10,093 bases of DNA from JBFKOL01 sp041628815. Lineage in GTDB: Bacteria > Bacteroidota > Bacteroidia > Chitinophagales > Saprospiraceae. Below are positions 1-5,660 of the stretch, piece by piece. Every line of letters begins with the position of its first letter. Within the stretch, counting starts at the first letter, position 1. The DNA lies in NCBI GenBank assembly GCA_041628815.1, contig JBFKOL010000143.1:1-10093 (forward strand), in the 5' to 3' direction. The notes under the pieces are model-generated. The model made no database searches and was not told the origin of the DNA. It saw only the letters and a program-made list of their open reading frames with translations. Both the position numbers and the translations under genes were made by a program.

Positions 1-103
1 ATTCAAATAGTGAATGCTGAGTGCAGATTACATGCTTGCCGATTGTTGAGGTAATCGAAACTTCAAAGATCAACACTCATGTACTCAATTAATCATGTAC
101 TCA
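1..103. repeat. 103-bp direct repeat, copy 1
   Basis: This stretch is identical base for base to 141-243, at an offset of 140 bp, and the two copies are separated by a 37-bp spacer. Because copy 1 starts at the window edge it may extend further left. Its right end carries the beginning of a 16-bp tandem motif (CATGTACTCAATTAAT and variants, 78-125, about 2.8 copies). I see no open reading frame or transposase. A diverged relative lies at 4824-4933. Confidence 0.95.
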
Positions 104-125
104 ATTATTCATGTATTCAAGAGAT
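78..125. repeat. 16-bp tandem repeat, about 2.8 units
   Basis: Three consecutive 16-bp units are seen: CATGTACTCAATTAAT (78-93), CATGTACTCAATTATT (94-109) and a degenerate CATGTATTCAAGAGAT (110-125). The core CATGTACTCA recurs at 218-243 and, in altered form, at 4904-4924. It looks like replication-slippage growth inside the intergenic repeat family. No function can be assigned. Confidence 0.75.
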
Positions 126-140
126 GAGGTATCATCATTA

Positions 141-243
141 ATTCAAATAGTGAATGCTGAGTGCAGATTACATGCTTGCCGATTGTTGAGGTAATCGAAA
201 CTTCAAAGATCAACACTCATGTACTCAATTAATCATGTACTCA
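141..243. repeat. 103-bp direct repeat, copy 2
   Basis: This is the second exact copy of 1-103. It ends at base 243 with TCA, which on the minus strand is the TGA stop codon (243-241) of the four-helix-bundle pseudogene. The repeat therefore lies directly 3' of that gene, and the identity with copy 1 breaks at the first base inside the gene. This suggests that the repeat and the gene end belong to one dispersed unit, though two copies cannot prove it. Confidence 0.95.
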
Positions 244-594
244 CGTCCTTTTCGACGCAGTTTTCGCGCTCGCTACAAAAATGGAAATCAGTTCATTGTT
301 TTCAGCAATCAATACATGTAAATCAGTGGTCTCGACCCAACTTCTTTTTTGAATAATTTTGAGGCATACCATTGTCTCACGCAATTCTTTCAGGCAGATT
401 TTCATCTTGTGTAAAAAATCAGCTCGGGACTCAGCAGATTGAGCTTCACCATAGTTGAGTGCTGGAGATGTTCAGGACCGTGTCAATTGGTTGGATATGT
501 GTTTTGCTGCCATGGATTTCGGCATCCTTTCTGATATGGAAATCACATCCGACGCAAATTGAACAAGTCGATTTTCCAACTTTAGCGCTGACAT
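241..594 (-). pseudogene. four-helix-bundle protein (S23/Avd-like family), nonsense-mutated
   Basis: Read on the minus strand from ATG 594-592 to TGA 243-241, this gives 117 codons interrupted only once, by a TGA at 474-472 (codon 41). The text on both sides is one continuous family member: an N-terminal part ending in NQLTRS, then TSPALNYGEAQSAESR and MKICLKELRE, and an end with ELISIFVAS. In this family (small proteins first found as the 23S rRNA intervening-sequence ORF and related to the DGR accessory protein Avd) the motif reads RSGTSP..NYGEA, so the stop replaces the conserved Gly codon by one change, GGA to TGA. Length matches the usual 115-125 aa, so no indels are needed. A near-consensus -7 element (AATTTTTG on the minus strand, 622-615) lies about 20 bp upstream of the ATG. 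The family assignment is strong. Loss of function is inferred, because the truncated 40-aa product would lack three of the four helices. The cellular role of these proteins is not well defined. Confidence 0.88.
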
Positions 595-602
595 AAGTAC
601 GC

Positions 603-656
603 CTAAAGAAACATCAAAAATTGGTACTCATTCGGTATTTATTCGGACTTCTTTAG
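603..656. repeat. 8-bp inverted repeat upstream of the 4HB pseudogene
   Basis: The arms are CTAAAGAA (603-610) and TTCTTTAG (649-656), perfect complements separated by 38 bp, placed just upstream of the pseudogene start at 594. They could mark the edge of an element or a regulatory site. An 8-bp AT-rich pair at this spacing can also occur by chance. The remaining bases 657-723, between it and the HEPN gene end, show no gene, terminator or repeat that I can support. Confidence 0.35.
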
Positions 657-723
657 ACATGTTGGGCCAATATTGGACATAAAAAACAGGTCTCCAAAAC
701 AAGAATAATTTTAAAGAAGTTGC

Positions 724-1755
724 TTAAGCGCCAACTGCCTCTGCCCGAAAAGTTTCTCTGATGTCATCAAATTGTTTGAGTAGAAAGTCAAACTGGGGAA
801 CATCATTAAAAGCCGCCAATTCTGGCACGTTCGTAAACGTGTAGAGATACCGGCCGTCTTTGACCTGGTTGAACATATAAATGCCATTCTTGACACCCGG
901 AATTTTCTGGTTGTCAATCATGGTACTGGTGTCCACTACGAAGGGAGAGAGATTGATGTATGCTTTTGGTGAGGCAAACTCCTTCATTAACAGCACAGAG
1001 TGACTCTCCGAGAACTCCTCAAAGGATTGCTCTACCAGATTAAAGTCTTCATGCTGGCTATTGAGCATGCGGATGGAATGTTGAAAAGTGACCTGTGTCA
1101 ACTTTGGACCGATAACTTTGATCTCCCGAATGGTCACCAGTTTGTACCTGGCAAGGACTGCGAGATCCACCAAAAGATTATTCAGGAGCGCTTCTCCTTC
1201 ATGGCAGTCCATCTCACTCGTGTGATGACGATCCTCGTTGCGCATGGTGACCAGCGCATTGAAGTTTTTGATAAATTTCTTGAATTGGAAGTCGCTCGTA
1301 TTATAACCCACAAATGGCTCGATTCCCGAACCGACAAAAATATTGTGAATGGCCCGGATAAATCCGACATAAATACCAAAGCTGGATTTTTCCAGTTGCT
1401 CGAAATGAAAGTTAAAATCCTTGGAAAGTTCGATGTTTCGCGATTTCACTTCGTCCCACAGTTGCACCAGTAGGCAGTACGCAAAAAACTGGGCCAATTT
1501 TTCCGCTACGCGCAGCAACTGATCGATCCTGTTCTTATCCCGGTTTCGTAAGTCGCCAGAAAACAGGCGGCGTAATTCAACACCAATCGGCCATGGAAAA
1601 TCCTGGATGATGAAATTGGCAAGCATGCGGTTATCAACTGGCAGGTTGGCCATTTTCATTGAATTGTAGAATGCAGCTTCAGGGGCTGTTGGCTCTACAT
1701 GCTTCAATATGGCCTCAAATACAGCCTCTATGATATGGTCGTTGGTGCTCGCCAT
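724..1755 (-). CDS. HEPN-domain protein, possible RNase effector of a STAND-associated system
   Basis: A 343-aa predicted cytoplasmic protein starting at ATG 1755-1753 and ending at TAA 726-724. I recognise no named family over its length. Residues 60-205 look all-helical and contain RNEDRH (172-177), the R(N)-x3-H active-site pattern of HEPN ribonucleases, preceded by a helix with F..FIKNFNALVTM as is usual in that fold. The C-terminal third (about 260-335) is beta-rich with an INLSPFVVD...GIYMFN..KDGRYLYT pattern. From memory this resembles domains that follow HEPN modules in bacterial conflict proteins, but I cannot name it. There is no signal peptide or membrane helix. It is divergent from the nSTAND1 ATPase at 1944 with 188 bp between starts, which suggests a shared control region and joint function. 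HEPN proteins commonly act as RNA-cutting toxins or effectors, so RNA cleavage triggered by the neighbour is a hypothesis. The coding assignment is firm and the HEPN call moderate. Confidence 0.7.
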   Translation of the reverse strand: MASTNDHIIEAVFEAILKHVEPTAPEAAFYNSMKMANLPVDNRMLANFIIQDFPWPIGVELRRLFSGDLRNRDKNRIDQLLRVAEKLAQFFAYCLLVQLWDEVKSRNIELSKDFNFHFEQLEKSSFGIYVGFIRAIHNIFVGSGIEPFVGYNTSDFQFKKFIKNFNALVTMRNEDRHHTSEMDCHEGEALLNNLLVDLAVLARYKLVTIREIKVIGPKLTQVTFQHSIRMLNSQHEDFNLVEQSFEEFSESHSVLLMKEFASPKAYINLSPFVVDTSTMIDNQKIPGVKNGIYMFNQVKDGRYLYTFTNVPELAAFNDVPQFDFLLKQFDDIRETFRAEAVGA

Positions 1756-1871
1756 GGGACTAAAATAAGCACATTATTGATTGTCGCTCCAAAGTCGTGC
1801 CAGAAATGAGGGAAATATGAGCTCGATATTTTGACAATTATGCACAAATTACATGTTTACATGAATGAGGA

Positions 1872-1889
1872 TTTACGAAGTTTCGTAAA
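1872..1889. promoter_or_regulatory. perfect 8-2-8 palindrome between the divergent HEPN and ATPase genes (possible operator)
   Basis: TTTACGAA (1872-1879), spacer GT, TTCGTAAA (1882-1889). The two-fold symmetric site lies in the 188-bp divergent intergenic region, 54 bp before the GTG start of the ATPase gene. It has the size expected of a site for a dimeric DNA-binding protein. It is not followed by a T-run, so a terminator is unlikely. No transcription factor gene is present in the window, so the binding protein, if any, is unknown. Confidence 0.45.
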
Positions 1890-1916
1890 GATGGTGATCC
1901 CCCCGAATCGCTTTAT

Positions 1917-1924
1917 TATCTTTA
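1917..1924 (+). promoter_or_regulatory. possible Bacteroidota -7 element for the nSTAND ATPase gene
   Basis: TATCTTTA matches 7 of 8 positions of TAnnTTTG and sits 20 bp before the GTG start, giving a plausible short leader. No clear TTG -33 element is seen at the expected distance. An alternative promoter with TTGACA at 1831-1836 has no good partner element. The call is weak. Confidence 0.3.
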
Positions 1925-1943
1925 AGAATTCAAGTCCTTTATT

Positions 1944-2690
1944 GTGCCTGAAGTCAAAAGCCCTTTTAAGTTTCTCGATCCTTATACCCAGGAGGATAAG
2001 GAATTTTTCTTCGGAAGAGAAGCAGAAATCGATACGCTCTATGAATTGGTTTTCGATACGAATCTCATCATGGTCTATGGCCCGTCAGGTACTGGTAAAA
2101 CCAGCCTGATCCAGTGTGGACTGGCCAACAGGTTTCGGAAGACGGATTGGTTTGATTTACACGTCAGGCGAAAAGACGACATCAACCAGTCGCTGTGGGA
2201 AGAGATCAGAAAGAATGCATTGACCGATATACCTGATGGTATGGATCTGCCTGGGGCTGTGCAATCACTTTTCCTCGATTACTTCAAACCGATATACCTG
2301 ATTTTTGACCAGTTTGAAGAATTGTACCTCCTGGGATCGGATGAGGAAAGAAAAGAGTTTATCGATTCAATGGCGTCACTGCTTAAGGCGGACCTTTCCT
2401 GCAAAATCATCATCATCATGCGTGAAGAGTTCATCGCATTGCTGTATGATTTTGAGAAAAAGGTTCCTAAACTTTTTGATAAACGGCTTAGGGTGGAACC
2501 GATGAGTTTTGCCAATGTCGACAAGGTTATCAAAGGTTCTGCCGAACGCTTTAACATCATTTTGGACGACGATGCTGAGATTATTTCGATGATTATTGAT
2601 AACATCAGCGATGGCAAGTCGGGCGTACAGCTGTCTTACTTACAGGTCTATCTTGATACGCTGTACCGCAAAGCGCACGAAAAAAAGTAG
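1944..2690 (+). CDS. nSTAND1-type ATPase core, first reading frame of a split gene
   Basis: Frame 1 encodes 248 aa from a GTG start (1944). An in-frame TAA at 1923-1925 and no ATG in between fix this start. SPFKFLDPYTQEDKEFFFGRE (6-26) is the typical N-terminus of Bacteroidota nSTAND1 ATPases. Walker A is GPSGTGKT (46-53), Walker B is YLIFDQFEEL (118-127), a hallmark of the family, and a sensor-like IIIMREEF lies at 156-163. The end, VQLSYLQVYLDTLYRKA (228-244), is the usual link into the winged-helix part, so the protein stops in the middle of its fold. The zero-frame stop TAG (2688-2690) follows the heptamer A AAA AAG at once. The missing half lies in the -1 frame of the next feature. STAND ATPases act as NTP-driven switches that oligomerise on sensing a signal, many in phage defence. 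That role is inferred here. Confidence 0.9.
   Translation: MPEVKSPFKFLDPYTQEDKEFFFGREAEIDTLYELVFDTNLIMVYGPSGTGKTSLIQCGLANRFRKTDWFDLHVRRKDDINQSLWEEIRKNALTDIPDGMDLPGAVQSLFLDYFKPIYLIFDQFEELYLLGSDEERKEFIDSMASLLKADLSCKIIIIMREEFIALLYDFEKKVPKLFDKRLRVEPMSFANVDKVIKGSAERFNIILDDDAEIISMIIDNISDGKSGVQLSYLQVYLDTLYRKAHEKK
2681..2690 (+). other. candidate -1 frameshift site A AAA AAG followed by TAG
   Basis: In the upstream gene's frame the codons are GAA AAA AAG TAG (2679-2690), so 2681-2687 is exactly the X XXY YYZ heptamer A AAA AAG known from bacterial -1 frameshifting in dnaX. The A run is seven long (2680-2686). The -1 frame is open only from 2657 (a TGA lies at 2654-2656) and the zero frame only to 2690, so any join must happen in this 34-base overlap. 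After a -1 slip the reading continues V A S L F M T D D into the second frame. I find no clear Shine-Dalgarno stimulator upstream and no strong stem-loop downstream. One extra A in the run would also restore the frame. Confidence 0.55.
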
Positions 2691-2701
2691 CATCCCTTTT
2701 T

Positions 2702-3907
2702 ATGACAGACGACGCAACGACATATCCTACGACGACTTTCACCTCAGATTTGATTCGTGACGTCGGTGACATAGGCAAGGTTCTTGGCGATTTTCTCGAT
2801 GAACAAAAGGATACCATACAACAGGCACTTCAAAACCGTTTCTCAGGGATTGAGCCCCGAGCGGTTCAGAAGGTACTGAATGCTTTCATCACCTTAGAAG
2901 GCACCAAACGTCCATTGCGAAGAAACCAGGTAAAAATTCCTGGTATGGATCCGGAAAAAATTGATTTCTGCCTGGAACAGCTGGAAAAATCGAGAATTCT
3001 TCGGTTCGAAGATGGGTTGTTCGAACTCGCCCACGATACACTTGCCTTGAGGATTTCTGAGGAGCGCAGCGCTTCAGAGGTTGCATTCCTTGAAGTCATC
3101 AAATTGATCAGGGACCGTCGGCGGATGTATGGCAGTACAAGGACCTTGTTGAACGCCAACGAGCTGCTTCTTGTCAAAAATATGGAACGGAGGTTGAACA
3201 AAGAAGGCCAGTTGACCGAAGCGGAATGGGATTATATTCGACGGAGCCGGCGTGACGTTGGTCGCCGCCGCATTATTTTATGGTCTGCGGTGAGCTTCAT
3301 TTTTCTGGTATTGGGTGCAACAACCGTTTTTTCACTCCAGCAAAGAAGTATTGCCCGTGAGCGTCAGGTAGAAGCTGAAGCAGCGCAACAACAAGCTGAG
3401 GATAATCTCCGCCAATTGGCCGAAGAGCAGGCACAACGCGCTGAAGCGCAGTACAATCAATTTCTTGCGAGTGGCCGCGCCTTTATGTCACAAAGCGAAT
3501 ATGCTCTCGCCATCCAGGAATTTGATAAAGCATTGGCCTTTAAGGAGGATGGTGAAGAAGCCCTGACACTGAAAGCACAATGCGAACAGCGCTCCGGTGT
3601 ACGACAGCAATTTGAGAGACTGCTCAACGAAGGTGATGGGCTTATGGCGAGAGGAGACGATTACCTGGTAGATGCGCGCAATCGTTATATCCGGGCCCGC
3701 AACCTGGGTTACAACAACGTCGAAGCCAGCAGCAAGATCACGATGGTAGAAGGCAGACTTCCAGCGGCTTTCGACAAGTTTGTGAACCAGGGGGACATCT
3801 TCTTACGTGTACAAGACTGTGACCGTGCTTTGGAAAATTATCGCAAAGCGCTAAGGATCAGGCCAAGCGATGCCGATCTGCTCCGGAAATTAGAAGAATG
3901 CTCATAG
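2702..3907 (+). CDS. nSTAND ATPase C-terminal half: winged helix, membrane helix, coiled coil and TPRs
   Basis: The second frame of the split gene has 401 codons from the first ATG (2702) and is open from 2657, with the stop TAG at 3905-3907. Residues 13-35 (FTSDLIRDVGDIGKVLGDFLDEQ) continue directly from the ATPase half. Residues 50-120 form the STAND winged helix, ending in the typical ELAHDTLALRI. A very basic stretch (RRSRRDVGRRR, 180-190) precedes one membrane helix (191-211). By the positive-inside rule the ATPase would be cytoplasmic and the rest periplasmic. A Gln/Glu/Ala-rich coiled coil follows (213-252), then about three TPR-like repeats (253-290, 302-340, 354-392), the last of canonical look (DCDRALENYRKALRIRPSD). 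No ribosome binding site precedes ATG 2702 and the piece lacks an ATP site, so independent translation seems unlikely. With a -1 shift the joined protein has 654 residues. The TPRs may be the sensing arm. Confidence 0.85.
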   Translation: MTDDATTYPTTTFTSDLIRDVGDIGKVLGDFLDEQKDTIQQALQNRFSGIEPRAVQKVLNAFITLEGTKRPLRRNQVKIPGMDPEKIDFCLEQLEKSRILRFEDGLFELAHDTLALRISEERSASEVAFLEVIKLIRDRRRMYGSTRTLLNANELLLVKNMERRLNKEGQLTEAEWDYIRRSRRDVGRRRIILWSAVSFIFLVLGATTVFSLQQRSIARERQVEAEAAQQQAEDNLRQLAEEQAQRAEAQYNQFLASGRAFMSQSEYALAIQEFDKALAFKEDGEEALTLKAQCEQRSGVRQQFERLLNEGDGLMARGDDYLVDARNRYIRARNLGYNNVEASSKITMVEGRLPAAFDKFVNQGDIFLRVQDCDRALENYRKALRIRPSDADLLRKLEECS

Positions 3908-4021
3908 GAATTATCTTTACTGTTCCTACCCCAGAAAGAGCACGATTGCTTCAAAGCATTTTCGCGTGTCATCAGTTTAGGCAGAAACCTTTGGTTAAAT
4001 TGATCTACAAACTGAAACACA

Positions 4022-4813
4022 ATGGATTTACAACTTACAAATAAAACAGCCCTCATAACCGGAGGCAGCGTCGGTATTGGCCTGGCCGTGGCAAAAGCCC
4101 TGGCAGCAGAAGGTGTACATCTCATCCTTTGCGCCAGGAATAAATCCCGGCTCGAGGAACAGGGCAGGGCCATTGCCGACCAATACGGAGTCGAAGTGAG
4201 AACCATTAAGGCGGATTGCGCCGATGCTACCAACCTCGAAAAGTTGATCGATACCGTAACCAGCCAATACGATGCGCTCGATATCTTGATCAACAATGCA
4301 GGACAAGGCAGCAACGAAACCATCGAGAATGCGCCAGACGAACGATGGCAGTACTACTGGGACCTACATGTCATGGCGGCTGTACGCCTGAGTCGGGGTC
4401 TGGCGCCTCTCCTCAAGAAAAATGGCGGCGTAGTGCTGAACAATGCCTCCATCTGCGCTATTCAGCCGCTTTACTACGAACCCATCTACAACACGACAAA
4501 GGCAGCGTTGGTCATGTTTTCCAAGTGCCTGGCACACGAATTCATCCCTTTTAACATCCGGGTCAATACCATTAATCCCGGATTGATCATCACCCCGGAC
4601 TGGAGAAACACCGCCGAAAAACTGGGAAAAAAAGAGGGACTGACTGCCGATGAATACCTCGATAAACTGGCCAAGGCATACACACCCATCGGGCGCTTTG
4701 GCACACCGGAAGAACTGGCACAATTTTTTGTTTTCCTGTGCTCGCCGCTTGCAAGCTACAGCGTAGGATCGACGTATTATGTAGATGGCGGATGGCTTAA
4801 CACAACAAGCTGA
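4022..4813 (+). CDS. short-chain dehydrogenase/reductase (SDR family oxidoreductase)
   Basis: A 263-aa classical SDR, usual length, predicted cytoplasmic and NAD(P)(H)-dependent. Motifs: TGGSVGIG (13-20) for the dinucleotide, a basic CARNKSR (37-43) after strand 2 that favours NADPH, NNAG (91-94), catalytic Ser143 (NAS) and Y156-x3-K160 (YNTTK), and NPG (185-187) followed by the substrate loop. The C-terminal YYVDGGW is normal. The Asn of the catalytic tetrad, usually in a D(I/V)N motif, appears to be His116 (WDLHV). I recall similar His-containing SDRs, so the enzyme is probably active. The substrate cannot be told from sequence. Automatic labels such as 3-oxoacyl-ACP reductase would be over-specific. 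The gene lies alone, 114 bp after the ATPase gene, and converges on the DUF4174 gene. AACCTTTG (3986-3993) is a weak -7 candidate 28 bp before the ATG. Confidence 0.92.
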   Translation: MDLQLTNKTALITGGSVGIGLAVAKALAAEGVHLILCARNKSRLEEQGRAIADQYGVEVRTIKADCADATNLEKLIDTVTSQYDALDILINNAGQGSNETIENAPDERWQYYWDLHVMAAVRLSRGLAPLLKKNGGVVLNNASICAIQPLYYEPIYNTTKAALVMFSKCLAHEFIPFNIRVNTINPGLIITPDWRNTAEKLGKKEGLTADEYLDKLAKAYTPIGRFGTPEELAQFFVFLCSPLASYSVGSTYYVDGGWLNTTS

Positions 4814-4823
4814 AAAGAATGAC

Positions 4824-4933
4824 GAGTGCAGAACAAACGACTGTAGATTTTTGAGTTGTTCGATACACTTCAAAAATCTTCACTCCTGCCAGAGGCAGGC
4901 AGGCATGTACTCAAATACTCATGTAATCGAAAC
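4824..4933. repeat. diverged relative of the 103-bp repeat, with inserted hairpin
   Basis: Blocks shared in order with the repeat at 1-103 are GAGTGCAGA (4824-4832), GATTnTTGAG-like (4846-4855), CTTCAAAnATCnnCACTC (4868-4884) and CATGTACTCAA (4904-4914). Between the last two lies an extra segment with the perfect hairpin CCTGCC-AGA-GGCAGG (4885-4899). The element fills much of the 272-bp gap between the convergent SDR and DUF4174 genes. The rest of the gap (4934-5085) holds no gene that I can support. Confidence 0.65.
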
Positions 4934-5047
4934 GTCTGCTTACAATGTCATACTGGAGAATAAAATGAAATTGCAAGTCAAAAGTCTGCTTTGTACAAGT
5001 AGGAACAATCACTTTTTTAGTTGAAGGAAGGCATCTTAATTCATATT

Positions 5048-5059
5048 CGCAATATTGCG
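5048..5059. repeat. 12-bp perfect palindrome CGCAATATTGCG
   Basis: This is a two-fold symmetric 12-mer in the intergenic region, 27 bp beyond the stop codon of the DUF4174 gene. No T-run follows on either strand, so it is not a standard terminator. It may be a protein site or chance. Confidence 0.3.
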
Positions 5060-5085
5060 GGATCTCAGTTCTGTTCCGACATTCT

Positions 5086-5526
5086 TCATTCTTTAATTTT
5101 CTTACTTCTCTTTTCTGCTCTCCGTATCGGCATGCCATCGATTAATGCGTAGATCTCTTGTCGCGGGACCACCTTGTTCTTTCTCATTTTTATGCCACCG
5201 TCCAAACCAATCAGTATTACTTCAAAAGGCACGTTAGGTGTGGCATAGCGATCATACGCTGTCTTGGGATTTGACTTTTCACTTTTCGAACTCGGCAGAA
5301 CCATCTGACATTTTTCTGGCGCCACTAAATAAATTTTCAATTTGTATTCCAAAAGCTCTTCTTCCGCGTCTTGGAACTCCTTTAATTGTTTCAGTGCCAA
5401 AGAGTCCTCCGGAGAATCAACAAGTATGAGAACGAGGCGGTTTTGCCATCGGTGCTCTGAAAAAGGTTGTGCCATTAAAATAGATTGGATCAACAGGAAA
5501 TAAGCTATCAGCGAAATATTTTTCAC
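5086..5526 (-). CDS. DUF4174 family exported protein
   Basis: 146 aa, from ATG 5526-5524 to TGA 5088-5086. Residues 1-19 (MKNISLIAYFLLIQSILMA, then Q) look like a Sec signal peptide, which gives a mature periplasmic or surface protein of about 127 aa. The mature part has the DUF4174 pattern: HRWQNRLVLIL near the start, a central helix with LKQLKEFQDAEEEL, then FEVILIGLDGGIKMR (100-114), and near the C-terminus an IDGMPIR motif (128-134) and a basic tail. The family is thought to have a thioredoxin-like fold but the CxxC is absent, so it is not an oxidoreductase of the usual kind, and its function is unknown. The gene stands alone, 134 bp after the M24 peptidase gene on the same strand, with a seven-copy heptamer repeat in between. 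I see no clear -7 element. Confidence 0.85.
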   Translation of the reverse strand: MKNISLIAYFLLIQSILMAQPFSEHRWQNRLVLILVDSPEDSLALKQLKEFQDAEEELLEYKLKIYLVAPEKCQMVLPSSKSEKSNPKTAYDRYATPNVPFEVILIGLDGGIKMRKNKVVPRQEIYALIDGMPIRRAEKRSKKIKE

Positions 5527-5586
5527 ATGATTTTATTAGAGGAAGAACGATTGTTTGAAAGTGATGTTCCGAAAAAATGATCCATA

Positions 5587-5635
5587 ACTTTACACTTTAC
5601 ACTTTACACTTTACACTTTACACTTTACACTTTAC
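5587..5635. repeat. heptanucleotide tandem repeat, (ACTTTAC)7
   Basis: Seven perfect head-to-tail copies of ACTTTAC (49 bp), ending in an imperfect ATTTTC. The array lies between the M24 gene (stop at 5661) and the DUF4174 gene, 61-109 bp upstream of the DUF4174 start codon, hence probably in its upstream control region. Perfect short arrays change copy number by slippage. Each change would move upstream elements by 7 bp. Confidence 0.95.
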
Positions 5636-5660
5636 ATTTTCAATTCATCACTCATTCTAT

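Noticed and set aside
1..243. Repeat-spacer-repeat resembling a CRISPR start
   Set aside because: The repeat is 103 bp long, there are only two copies with one 37-bp spacer, the repeat carries internal tandem motifs, and no cas gene is nearby.
472..474. TGA read as glycine (alternative genetic code) in the four-helix-bundle gene
   Set aside because: The TGA falls on a Gly position as in code 25, but the SDR, DUF4174 and Lnt-like genes in this window end in TGA at family-typical lengths, so TGA is a stop here.
1000..1473. Plus-strand 157-codon open frame inside the HEPN gene
   Set aside because: It is fully antisense to a better supported 343-aa protein, its translation shows no family motif, and its text follows the complement of the HEPN codons.
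2687..2780. Downstream stimulatory stem-loop for the frameshift
   Set aside because: The only pairing found (CGACG with CGTCG across a loop of about 28 bases) is too weak and too far to count as evidence.
2702..3907. Independent translation of the TPR half from ATG 2702 as a separate normal gene
   Set aside because: No ribosome binding site precedes it, and its first residues continue the interrupted nSTAND fold without any ATP site. A frameshifted single gene explains the sequence better.
3947..3962. TGCTT-CA-AAGCA followed by TTTT as a terminator of the ATPase gene
   Set aside because: The real stem would be only four or five pairs with no GC-rich base and the T-run is just four, too weak to call.
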